Assembly (NCBI RefSeq): GCF_022385335.1
Contig: NZ_CP092431.1
Span: 5,456,001 to 5,520,000, forward strand
From: Streptomyces deccanensis
GTDB taxonomy: Bacteria > Actinomycetota > Actinomycetes > Streptomycetales > Streptomycetaceae
DNA: 64,000 bases
Direction: 5' to 3'
In this document: positions 33,479-41,638 of the stretch, one piece after another
How the letters are laid out: each line of letters begins with the position of its first letter
How positions within the stretch are numbered: the first letter of the stretch is position 1
Made by a program: the position numbers and the translations under genes
The notes under the pieces: model-generated
What the model was told of the DNA's origin: nothing
What the model saw: the letters and a program-made list of their open reading frames with translations, nothing else
The model's database searches: none

Positions 33479-34567
33479 ATGCGCAACCGAAGAGCCGTCC
33501 TCGCGGCCCTCGCCGGAGCGACCTCCCTCGCTCTCACCGTGTCCGCCTGCGGCGGCTCGGAGGCCGAGGTCGCTTCCGGGGGCGGCACGATCGGTATCGC
33601 CATGCCGACCCGGGCCTCCGAGCGCTGGCTCACCGACGGCAAGAGCGTCGTGGAGGACCTGAAGGCCAAGGGGTACAAGACCGAACTGGTCTATGGCGAC
33701 GACGACCCCAAGGCCCAGGTCGCCCAGATCGAGAAGCTGGTCGAGCAGCGCGTGGACGCCCTCATCGTCGCGGCCATCGACAACAAGTCGCTGGGCGGCG
33801 TGCTCAAGCAGGCCGCCGCCGCGGACATCCCGGTGATCTCCTACGACCGGCTCATCCTCGGCACCAAGAACGTCGACTACTACGTCTCCTTCGACAACGA
33901 GCAGGTCGGCCGGCTCCAGGCCCGCCACATCATCGACAAGCTCGGCCTGGAGGACGGCAAGGGTCCGTTCAACATCGAGCTGTTCGCCGGCTCCCCCGAC
34001 GACAACAACACCAAGTTCTTCTTCGACGGCGCGATGCACCTGCTCCAGCCGTACCTGGACAACAAGCAGTTGGTGGTCCGGTCCGGCGAGACCGACATGG
34101 ACCAGATCACCACCCTGCGCTGGGACGGGCCGACCGCGCAGAAGCGGATGACCAAGGTCCTCGCCGAGTCCTACCGCACCGAGAAGGTCGACGCGGTCCT
34201 CTCGCCGTACGACGGCATCTCCATCGGCGTCATCAACGCCCTGAAGGCGGACGGCTACGGCACCGCCGGGAACCCCCTGCCCGTCATCACGGGACAGGAC
34301 GCCGAACTGGCCTCGGTGAAGTCGATCATCGCGGGCGAGCAGTCGCAGACCATCTACAAGGACCTCAGGCAGCTCGCCGAGCGGGCCGCGGAAATGGCCG
34401 ACGACATCCTCAACGGCGACACCCCCGAGCTGAACAACAGGCGCGCCTACAAGAACGGGGTCAAGGCGGTCCCCGCGTACCTCCTCCAGCCGATCAGCGT
34501 CGACAAGTCCAACTACGAGTACATCCTGCTCGGCAGCGACTACTACACGGCCGAGGACCTGAAGTGA
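33479..34567 (+). CDS. sugar-binding lipoprotein (ChvE type), no cognate transporter adjacent
   Basis: 362 residues. Lipobox LTVSAC, followed by GTIGIAMPTRASERWLTDG, DALIVAAIDNKSLGGVL, IPVISYDRLILGTKNVDYYVSFDNEQVG and VLSPYDGISIGVINAL, all characteristic of the multiple-sugar-binding ChvE/XylF group. Related loci continue with mmsA and mmsB (ATPase and permease), but here a DUF4287 gene follows and the permease genes are absent. It could serve a transporter elsewhere, such as the XylGH set near 15-17 kb, or be a sensor input. Confidence 0.92.
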   Translation: MRNRRAVLAALAGATSLALTVSACGGSEAEVASGGGTIGIAMPTRASERWLTDGKSVVEDLKAKGYKTELVYGDDDPKAQVAQIEKLVEQRVDALIVAAIDNKSLGGVLKQAAAADIPVISYDRLILGTKNVDYYVSFDNEQVGRLQARHIIDKLGLEDGKGPFNIELFAGSPDDNNTKFFFDGAMHLLQPYLDNKQLVVRSGETDMDQITTLRWDGPTAQKRMTKVLAESYRTEKVDAVLSPYDGISIGVINALKADGYGTAGNPLPVITGQDAELASVKSIIAGEQSQTIYKDLRQLAERAAEMADDILNGDTPELNNRRAYKNGVKAVPAYLLQPISVDKSNYEYILLGSDYYTAEDLK

Positions 34568-34687
34568 CCGCTGTGGCCCGGATCACTCCCGGAGGCCGAT
34601 GAGTTCCGCCGCCCGCGCCGGTCATGACGGACGAAGAACGACCGAGGCCGGGCAATGCCGGGCCGGACAGGAAGGGACGCGACCGCC

Positions 34688-34897
34688 ATGACCGCACCCG
34701 TGAAGGGCCCCGCCAGTTATTTCCCCTCGATCGAGAAGAAGTACGGCCGTCCGATCGCGGAGTGGAAGGAACTGATCCGGTCGTCGCCGTTGAGCCGGCA
34801 CATGGAGCTCGTCGCCTGGCTCAAGAGCGAACACGGCCTCGGGCACGGCCACGCCAACGCGCTCGTCGCCCACACGCTCGCCGAACGGGCCGACTGA
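34688..34897 (+). CDS. DUF4287-domain protein
   Basis: 69 residues. Conserved stretch SYFPSIEKKYGRPIAEWKELIR followed by HMELVAWLKSEHGLGHGHANALVAHTL is the DUF4287 pattern. These small proteins occur widely in actinobacteria; function unknown. ATG 34688 has AAGGAAGG about 11 bases upstream. Another in-frame ATG lies 11 codons earlier. Confidence 0.88.
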   Translation: MTAPVKGPASYFPSIEKKYGRPIAEWKELIRSSPLSRHMELVAWLKSEHGLGHGHANALVAHTLAERAD

Positions 34898-34954
34898 ACC
34901 GGGACCCCTGTCACCCGTTCCCGTCAGACCGGCGCCCCTGACGCCCCGTTCCCG

Positions 34955-36973
34955 TCAGGGGCCGGTCGTCGCGTTCAGCGGTTCGGCCGGTCCCTTCAGT
35001 ACGGCCAGGAGTTCGCGCATGGCGGCCAGGCCCGCTCTGGCCTGGTCCGCGGCGCCGTCGAGGTCGTCGCGTTCGGCGTGTGCCACCACCTCGTGCGCGT
35101 GGCGCAGCACGGCCTGACGCAGCTCGGCGGCGATCCGCTGCCGCTCGGCGTGCGCCTCGACGACGGCGGACCACACCACCGCCGACATATGACTGACCTC
35201 CCGCTGGGTGACGTACTCGCGGCGCCTGCGGACGAACACGCCCACGCCCCACACGCCGGCCGTCACCACGGCCAGAGGCAGCGTGAGGAGGACGGCGAAA
35301 AAGACGTGGAACCAGGGGCCGATGCCCTCCGCCCGGGCCGCGTCGGCGCCGTCCAGCAGGCCCAGCGCGACCGTCGTCGACGCGAGACCGGCGGCGACCA
35401 GCCCGATCGCCGGCCAGGTGCGGTCGGCGGGCCCCGCGAAGGCCGCCACCGCGTACAGGGCGACACAGTCCGCGCCGGCCCCCGCCAGCGTCAGCGCCCA
35501 CGCCACGTTCGCCGGCAGCAGCCCGAACGCCAGGCAGAGCGCCGGGATCCAGGCGGTGGCCAGCACCACGAGGAGCACGGTCCAGGGGGCCCGGCGCCGC
35601 CACAGCAGCGCCAGCGCGTGGAGTACGGCGGGCGGGCAGGCCGCGACGGTGGCGCCGGGCCGCTCGATGAGCACGGCGACGACCGGGAGCGTGATCAGGG
35701 CCAGCACGGTCGCCGCGTCGGCCCAACTCCAGCGCGACCGAACCGAGTTGACGCCGCCGCCCGTCTGCGGCCACGGCAGCCGCGCCCGCACCGCCCACCC
35801 GGGAGCGTCCCCCCGGGCCCCCGACACGAGCGTCCCCCCGACCCCCCGCGCCCGGTCCCGCATCCCGGCGGTCCCGCGCCCGCCGCCGAGGCCTTGCGTG
35901 CCCCGCGTCGCGTCGGAGGTGGCGGGGGGAGTCGCGCCGGCGGCCTCCGCGGTGGTGGAGCCCGTGGCCGGGGGCGGGGTCGCGTCGTCCTCCACGAGGA
36001 CGTCCAGGGTGCCGTCGGAGTCGCGGATCACCACACGTACCGTCGCGCCGGGGGCGTAGCGGAGCGTGTTGGTGAGGGCCTCGCGTGCGATGCCGAAGGC
36101 GGCCTCGGCCACCGGCCCCGTCAGGCCGGCCGCGCCGGGGGCGATGTCCACGTCGACGCGCTGGCCCAGACGTACGCAGCCCGCCGCGAGTTCGCCCACG
36201 CGTTCCGCGAGCGGGCTCTCCTCGTCGGCCGCCGACGTCATCATCACCGCGACGAGCCGGTGCAGCGCGGCCACGGTCTCCCGCCCGGCCTCCGCCGCCA
36301 ACCGCAGGGCGTCGGCGGTCAGCCGGGGGTCGCGGTCACCGACGTGGCGGGCGGCGTTCGCCGTGACCACCACGGAGGTGAGGTGGTGCGCGCTGACGTC
36401 GTGCAGTTCACGGGCGAGCCGGTGGCGTTCCGTGGTCGCCGCGGTGACCCGTACGGCCTCGGCCCGTGCCAACTCCCGTTCGGCGGCCCGCCGTCCGGCG
36501 AGCCACCGGCGGCGGGTGCGACCGACCCCCACGGTTCCCGCGTACACCGCGAGACTCGCCAGGGCCTCACCGCCCACGTCGACCGCCGAGTCGTACAGCA
36601 GCAGCGCCCTGACGACGCCCGAGGCGACCAGGACGGACGCGACGAGGACCGCCGTACGGGCGGGACGCCGCACCGCCACCGAGTACAGCGCGACCACACC
36701 CGCCACCGCGGCGGCAACCAGCGCCCGGTCCGGCACGACGAACCCGGCGGTCAACAGGGTGTCGATGACGAGCGCCGCGACGACCGGGTGGCGCCCGCGC
36801 ACCCCGAGGACGACGCAGGCGACCACGGTCACGGCCGGGCCGACGACGAGTGCCGTCGTCTCCACCGTCTGGCCGCGAGAGAGCGCGAGCCCCGGCCAGA
36901 GGGACAACTGCGCGACGGCCAACAGCGCGGGCAGCAGCCAGTTCCGTAGGAGCGCCATGATGGCGTCGATCAT
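34955..36973 (-). CDS. NarL-type sensor histidine kinase fused to a second, degenerate sensor module
   Basis: 672 residues. First module: membrane segments near 12-160, dimerisation/His box ERHRLARELHDVSAHHL with phosphoacceptor His191, N box AFGIAREALTNTLRYAPG, and G box GRGTAGMRDRARGVGG near 385. Second module from about 410: four to five more membrane segments, then ERQRIAAELRQAVLRHAHEVV near 615, where the HD dipeptide is replaced by RQ, and no ATPase domain follows. It looks like two adjacent kinase genes merged, with the second decayed. No response regulator is adjacent. Start uncertain (ATG at residue 1 or 6). Confidence 0.82.
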   Translation of the reverse strand: MIDAIMALLRNWLLPALLAVAQLSLWPGLALSRGQTVETTALVVGPAVTVVACVVLGVRGRHPVVAALVIDTLLTAGFVVPDRALVAAAVAGVVALYSVAVRRPARTAVLVASVLVASGVVRALLLYDSAVDVGGEALASLAVYAGTVGVGRTRRRWLAGRRAAERELARAEAVRVTAATTERHRLARELHDVSAHHLTSVVVTANAARHVGDRDPRLTADALRLAAEAGRETVAALHRLVAVMMTSAADEESPLAERVGELAAGCVRLGQRVDVDIAPGAAGLTGPVAEAAFGIAREALTNTLRYAPGATVRVVIRDSDGTLDVLVEDDATPPPATGSTTAEAAGATPPATSDATRGTQGLGGGRGTAGMRDRARGVGGTLVSGARGDAPGWAVRARLPWPQTGGGVNSVRSRWSWADAATVLALITLPVVAVLIERPGATVAACPPAVLHALALLWRRRAPWTVLLVVLATAWIPALCLAFGLLPANVAWALTLAGAGADCVALYAVAAFAGPADRTWPAIGLVAAGLASTTVALGLLDGADAARAEGIGPWFHVFFAVLLTLPLAVVTAGVWGVGVFVRRRREYVTQREVSHMSAVVWSAVVEAHAERQRIAAELRQAVLRHAHEVVAHAERDDLDGAADQARAGLAAMRELLAVLKGPAEPLNATTGP

Positions 36974-37073
36974 ACTTTCGGTTCGCTGTCGGGGTCCTGC
37001 CTATCCCAGGGTGGAGACACGGGTCGTGCCCACGGCCGACGTGGAGGCTGCGCACCACCGGAATGCTGAGGGA

Positions 37074-38183
37074 ATGACGACGAGTCACCCCTCCGGCACC
37101 GACGAGCCGCCCCGACACCCGGCACCGCCGGCTCCGTACGGGAGCCCGCCCCAGTACTTCACCCCGACCCCCTACGGCACCCCGGCCCCCGGCCTGCCCT
37201 GGTATCCGCCCCCGGCCCCCGTGCCCACGGCGGAGCCCCTTCCGTATCACCGGATGGCGGTGGCGGCCGGGGCCCCCGGTCGGTGGCGGTCGCCGCTGGG
37301 GACCGCCATGGTGCTCGGCGGTGCGATCCTCGTCGCCCTCGCCGTGTTCGTCGGCGGCGAGATCGCCGGTGCGGTCCTCGACCGTCCCCGCGACGCCGAC
37401 GGCAACGTCGTCTGGGGCGGGACCGGCGACACCGCCCTGACCCTGCTCTCCCTCGCCCTGTGCATCCCGGTGGTGCTGCTGGCCGCGCGCTGGGTGCAGC
37501 GCCGCCCGGCCGGCACGGTCTCCTCGGTGACGGGCGCGCTGCGGTGGCGCTGGCTGGGGCTGTGCCTCGCGGTGGCGCTGCCCGTGTCCGCCGCGATCAT
37601 GGGCCTGTCCCTGCTGCTGCCCGCCCCCGAGGGCGGCGGACCGGAGCTGACCTGGGCGGGGCTGTCCCCGTTCCTGCTCGGCCTCGCGACCGTCTGTCTG
37701 CTCGTACCGTTCCAGGCCGCGGCCGAGGAGTACGTCTTCCGCGGCTGGCTGATCCAGGCGGTCGGAGCCTGGTTCCGCTCACCGTGGGTCGCGGTGGCAC
37801 CGCAGGCGGTGCTCTTCGCCGCCGCGCACGGCTGGGGGACACCCTGGGGCTTCGTCGACCTGGTGGTGTTCGGTCTCGTCGCGGGCCTGCTGACCATCCG
37901 CACGGGCGGCCTGGAGGCGGCGATCGCCCTGCACGTCCTCAACAACCTCCTCGCCATGGGCTTCATGGCCGCGATCGCAGGCGGCCTCGACACCGACGAG
38001 ACGGCCGCCGACATGGGCCCGCTGATGCTGGCCGTGGACGTCCCGCTGGTCGTCCTCTACGCGGCGGTCGTCCTGTACCTCGCCCGCCGCCGAGGCGTCA
38101 GGAACACGACCCATGGTCTTCACTCCGTGGGACAGGGGTACCCGGTCCCGGGCCCGACGACCGCGCCCGCGCACACCCGGTGA
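37074..38183 (+). CDS. CPBP-family intramembrane metalloprotease
   Basis: 369 residues. Pro/Tyr-rich cytoplasmic N-terminus of about 60 residues, then about eight membrane segments. Family motifs: EEYVFRGWL (EExxxR), LFAAAHGWG (second His) and ALHVLNNLLA. CPBP proteins process prenylated or membrane peptides or act in immunity. The ATG at 37074 has GAGGGA directly touching it, so spacing is too short and a leaderless mRNA or a later start is possible. Divergent from the sensor kinase. Confidence 0.88.
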   Translation: MTTSHPSGTDEPPRHPAPPAPYGSPPQYFTPTPYGTPAPGLPWYPPPAPVPTAEPLPYHRMAVAAGAPGRWRSPLGTAMVLGGAILVALAVFVGGEIAGAVLDRPRDADGNVVWGGTGDTALTLLSLALCIPVVLLAARWVQRRPAGTVSSVTGALRWRWLGLCLAVALPVSAAIMGLSLLLPAPEGGGPELTWAGLSPFLLGLATVCLLVPFQAAAEEYVFRGWLIQAVGAWFRSPWVAVAPQAVLFAAAHGWGTPWGFVDLVVFGLVAGLLTIRTGGLEAAIALHVLNNLLAMGFMAAIAGGLDTDETAADMGPLMLAVDVPLVVLYAAVVLYLARRRGVRNTTHGLHSVGQGYPVPGPTTAPAHTR

Positions 38184-38214
38184 GCGTCCGGCGACCCGCG
38201 AGGGGGACGACGGC

Positions 38215-38718
38215 ATGCAGACCTTCCTTCCGTATCCCGGCTTCCGGGCCTCGGCGCTGGTCCTGGACCGGCGCCGGCTCGGCAAGCAGCGGGTCGAGGC
38301 GCTGCAGGTGCTCCGGGGGCTGATCGTGCCGGGGTACGGGTGGCGCCGGCATCCGGCCGTACGGATGTGGGCGGGGTACGAGGAGGCGCTGGTCCGGTAC
38401 GGCCTGGAGGTCTGCGCGGTCTGGTGCGATCTGGGGCATCAGGACAGCTGCGCGGCCACCCTGGTCGCCGACTTCGCCGCGTTCCGCCCCGACACGCGCC
38501 CACGTGACCAGGCCCGACTGGCCGCCGCCGGGGAACTCCCGCCCTGGCTCGGCGACGACGCCTTCCACCGCAGCCACCGGTCGGCACTCCTGCGCAAGGA
38601 CCCGGAGATCTACGCCCCTTCCTTCCCCGGCGAGCCGGACGATCTGCCGTACGTCTGGCCGACCTCGGACCGCGAAGACCCTCCGCCCTCCGACGGGAGG
38701 CCCGGCGCTGCCGCGTAG
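38215..38718 (+). CDS. MSMEG_6728-type protein (pyrimidine-dimer glycosylase-like)
   Basis: 167 residues. Opens MQTFLPYPGFRASALVLDRRRLGKQRVEALQVLRGL, matching the MSMEG_6728 group of the pyrimidine-dimer DNA glycosylase-like superfamily. DNA repair is suggested by that relation only. Start ATG 38215 has GAGGGGGA upstream. It begins 32 bases after the CPBP protease and may be cotranscribed with it. Confidence 0.85.
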   Translation: MQTFLPYPGFRASALVLDRRRLGKQRVEALQVLRGLIVPGYGWRRHPAVRMWAGYEEALVRYGLEVCAVWCDLGHQDSCAATLVADFAAFRPDTRPRDQARLAAAGELPPWLGDDAFHRSHRSALLRKDPEIYAPSFPGEPDDLPYVWPTSDREDPPPSDGRPGAAA

Positions 38719-38796
38719 GACCGCGTAGGACCACTTGGCAGTGTGGGAGCGGGGGAGCGAGAGGTGTGGCGGGCGTCACGCGCCCGGAGAGAATGT

Positions 38797-38808
38797 CTGA
38801 CGCGTCAG
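38797..38808. promoter_or_regulatory. 12-bp palindrome upstream of the DsbA-like gene
   Basis: Perfect palindrome CTGACGCGTCAG followed by TTACTGT, which could serve as a -10 region. TetR-type repressors often bind TGACGCGTCA. No TetR gene lies nearby. Confidence 0.45.
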
Positions 38809-38870
38809 TTACTGTTCTCTCAGGTGAGTCGCCCGCAACCGGCGGGCGCCACGCCCCGCCGAGGATTTCC

Positions 38871-39491
38871 ATGAAGCTGGTCTACGTCTTCGATGCCTAC
38901 TGCGGCTGGTCGCACGGGTTCTCCGGCACCCTGAGCGAGGTCGTCGCCCGCCACCCCGACCTGCCGGTCGAGGTCGTCTCCGGCGGCCTGTTCACCGGCT
39001 CGCGACGGGTGCCGATCCGGCGGTTCGGTCACGTCCGGGGTGCCAACGCCCAGATCGCCGAGCTGACCGGCGCCGAGTTCGGCGAGGCGTACGAGCGGCT
39101 CGTCGCGGACGGGTCGTTCGTGATGGACTCCGAAGCCGCCGCGCGCGGCATGGCCGCCCTGCGCGACGCCGCCCCCGACCGCGCCGCGGAACTGGCCGTC
39201 GAACTCCAGCGCGCGTTCTACGTCGACGGCCTCAGCCTCTCCGACCCGGCCACCTACCGGAAGATCGCCGAGGGCGCCGGACTGGACGCCGACGCCGTGG
39301 TCACCGCGTTCGAGTCGCCCGGGACGAAGGCGGCGGCGGAGGCCGACTTCCGCCGCGCCGCCGAACTGGGCGTCACCGGCTTCCCCACCCTCCTGGCCGT
39401 CGACGGCCAGGGAAGCGTCACCGAACTGGCGTACGGCCGCGCCACCGCCGACGAGATCGACGCGCGGCTCGCCGCCGCGGCCATCCTCTGA
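38871..39491 (+). CDS. DsbA-family protein (FrnE/2-hydroxychromene-isomerase-like)
   Basis: 206 residues of thioredoxin-DsbA fold with long helical insertion. The active-site region reads FDAYCGWSHGFS: CxxS, not CxxC, with Cys10 the only remaining redox cysteine. FrnE-type proteins act in polyketide or quinone redox chemistry. ATG 38871 follows GAGGA. Starts a short operon with the MBL and SnoaL genes. Confidence 0.86.
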   Translation: MKLVYVFDAYCGWSHGFSGTLSEVVARHPDLPVEVVSGGLFTGSRRVPIRRFGHVRGANAQIAELTGAEFGEAYERLVADGSFVMDSEAAARGMAALRDAAPDRAAELAVELQRAFYVDGLSLSDPATYRKIAEGAGLDADAVVTAFESPGTKAAAEADFRRAAELGVTGFPTLLAVDGQGSVTELAYGRATADEIDARLAAAAIL

Positions 39492-39554
39492 ACCACCCCC
39501 GCCCCCGTCCCCGCCCCCTGGGATCCCCCGCACACCCCCGTCAAGGAGCCAACG

Positions 39555-40361
39555 ATGAGCACCCTCTCCTACAAGGTCCTCGACCTCGACTTCCCGGCAG
39601 GCAGCAAGAACAAGACCGCCACCCTCGTCACCGGCGAGAACGAGGCCCTGCTCGTGGACGCCGCCTTCACCCGCGCCGACGGCCACCGCCTGGCCGCCGC
39701 GATCCTCGACTCCGGCAAGAAGCTGACCACCGTCTTCGTCTCCCACGGCGACCCCGACTTCTACTTCGGCGCCGAAGTGATCGCCGACGCCTTCCCCGAC
39801 GCGGTCTTCGTCGCCACCCCGCTCGTCATCGACCACATCCACCACTCCTACGAGGGCAAGCTCAAGGCCTGGGCGGCCCTCGGCGCCAACCTGCCCACCC
39901 GCCTGGTCGACCTCGAACCGCTCACCGGTGACCTCACCCTGGAGGGCCACCGCTTCGAGCTCAGGGGCGGTCCGGCCGCCCTGCCCGACCGCCACTACCT
40001 GTGGCAGGCCGAGTCCCGCGCCCTCCTCGGCGGCGTGCTGCTCTTCCAGCAGGAGCACGTCTGGGTCGCCGACACCCCCACCCCGGGCGACCGCGCGGCC
40101 TGGATCGACCTGCTGGACGAGATGGCCGCGCTCGACCCCGAGCTGGTCGTCCCCGGGCACCGTCTGCCCGGCACCCCGGCCGACGCCTCCGCCATCGCCG
40201 CGACCCGCGCCTACCTGCTCGCCTTCGAGGAGGAGCTGGACAAGGCCGCCGACGGCGCGTCCCTCACCGAGGCGCTCGTCAAGCGTTACCCCGACAACGG
40301 GATGGGGATCGCCGCGCAGATCGGCGCGAAGGTCGCCAAGGGCGAGATGAAGTGGGGCTGA
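39555..40361 (+). CDS. metallo-beta-lactamase-fold hydrolase
   Basis: 268 residues. The HxHxDH motif is altered: FVSHGDPDFYFG, so the first metal ligands are His-Gly-Asp-Pro-Asp, seen in a divergent group. Other markers are LVDAAFTRADGHRLA, GVLLFQQEHVWVAD and LDPELVVPGHRLPG. Good AAGGAGCC site upstream. Hydrolytic substrate unknown. Confidence 0.88.
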   Translation: MSTLSYKVLDLDFPAGSKNKTATLVTGENEALLVDAAFTRADGHRLAAAILDSGKKLTTVFVSHGDPDFYFGAEVIADAFPDAVFVATPLVIDHIHHSYEGKLKAWAALGANLPTRLVDLEPLTGDLTLEGHRFELRGGPAALPDRHYLWQAESRALLGGVLLFQQEHVWVADTPTPGDRAAWIDLLDEMAALDPELVVPGHRLPGTPADASAIAATRAYLLAFEEELDKAADGASLTEALVKRYPDNGMGIAAQIGAKVAKGEMKWG

Positions 40362-40366
40362 CGGGG

Positions 40367-40783
40367 ATGACCACCACCGACTTCGCCACGTCCACCGCCC
40401 CGGCGGACGTCGTACGCCGTCAGTACCTCGCCTCCGCGGCGCGTGACCTGGCGGCCCTGCGGGCCACCCTCGCCCCCGACGTGGAGTGGACGGAGATGGC
40501 GGGCTTCCCCCTCGCCGGCACCTACCGCACCCCCGACGGGGTCACGTCCCACGTCATGGAGAAGCTCGGCCAGGACTGGGACGACTGGACCGCCCACGAC
40601 GACACCTATGTCGTCGACGGCGAGAACGTCGTCGTCCTCGCCCGCTACACCGCGACCAACAAGGCCACCGGCAAGCACATCAACGTCCGCGTCGCCCACC
40701 ACTTCACCGTCCGCGGCGGCCTCATCGTCCGCTTCGAACAGTTCGTCGACACGGCCCTCGTCCGCGAGGCCATGCCGACCTGA
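40367..40783 (+). CDS. SnoaL-like/NTF2-fold protein
   Basis: 138 residues. Pattern VVRRQYLASAARDLAALRATLAPDVEWTEM with later VVVLARYTATNKATGKHINVRVAHHFTVRGGLIVRFEQFVDT typical of SnoaL-like domains. Starts five bases after the MBL gene stop, so it is cotranscribed. Could be a cyclase, an isomerase or a binding protein. Confidence 0.87.
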   Translation: MTTTDFATSTAPADVVRRQYLASAARDLAALRATLAPDVEWTEMAGFPLAGTYRTPDGVTSHVMEKLGQDWDDWTAHDDTYVVDGENVVVLARYTATNKATGKHINVRVAHHFTVRGGLIVRFEQFVDTALVREAMPT

Positions 40784-40821
40784 CCGCATCGGCCGTTCCC
40801 GACACCCGGCCTGACGCCGCG

Positions 40822-41553
40822 TCAGGCCGGGCGGGGGGCCACCCACAGGGCCGAGGAGGTGCCGCAGAGGTCGCCCTCGGCCGTGGCCAGGGCGGCGCCC
40901 ACACGGTGCTTCCGGCCCTCCTCCGCGACGACCCACGCGTACGACACCAACCGCGCGGAGATCGGCACCGGCCGGAGCAGCCGGGCGGTCAGCGAGGCGG
41001 TCACCGCGCCCCCGGGCATCGTCCCGAGCTGCCGGCCCGCCGCGTTTCCCGGGCAGTCCAGCGCTCCCCACACCAGCTCCGCCGGCAGCATCCCGTCGGC
41101 GTCCGCGAGCGCGGGGCCCGGTGTCCACGCGGTGGCCACCAGGTCCCGCCCGGGAACGCCTCCGCAGTGCAGGCGGAGCCCGGTGTCGGGCGTACGGTCG
41201 AGCCCGCAGCCGAAGCAGTCCACGGCCCCCGCCGGAGGTGCCGCGCGATAGGCCTCGGCCGCCGCGGACGCCTCTGCCCAGGACGGGGGTGCGGGTACGC
41301 CGAGTGCCGCGAGGTCCGCCTCGTCGGGCACGGCCGCCGCGAGGACCCCGTCCGCGCCGGTCAGCACGGCCCCGCCGTCGGCGGTCCGCGCGAGCCCCAC
41401 CGGCACGTCGACGGGCGTCGGCCGCCGGAAGTCCACCCGCACGGTCCCGGCCTCCGCCCGCCGGGCCAGCACCCCCGCCACGTACCCGCCGAACGCCACC
41501 CCGGGATAGCCCCGCAGCAGGTCGGGCACCGTGATCGTCTCGATGTCGCTCAT
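40822..41553 (-). CDS. hotdog-fold thioesterase-like protein
   Basis: 243 residues with two hotdog-like halves: N-terminal VAFGGYVAGVLARRAEAGTVRVDFRRPTPVDVPVGL and C-terminal LPAELVWGALDCPGNAAGRQLG and ALTASLTARLLRPVPISARLVSYAW. The middle carries VDCFGCGLDRTPDTGLRLHCGG, with three cysteines that could bind metal. Start ATG 41553. Convergent with the SnoaL gene; the 38-base gap holds only a short GC-rich palindrome. Confidence 0.75.
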   Translation of the reverse strand: MSDIETITVPDLLRGYPGVAFGGYVAGVLARRAEAGTVRVDFRRPTPVDVPVGLARTADGGAVLTGADGVLAAAVPDEADLAALGVPAPPSWAEASAAAEAYRAAPPAGAVDCFGCGLDRTPDTGLRLHCGGVPGRDLVATAWTPGPALADADGMLPAELVWGALDCPGNAAGRQLGTMPGGAVTASLTARLLRPVPISARLVSYAWVVAEEGRKHRVGAALATAEGDLCGTSSALWVAPRPA

Positions 41554-41638
41554 ACCGCCCACTCCACCACAGACCTGCTGACGACCGCCGGAGCGCGCCC
41601 CCTCACCGCCCGACCGCCCCCACACGGCCGGGCCGGGG

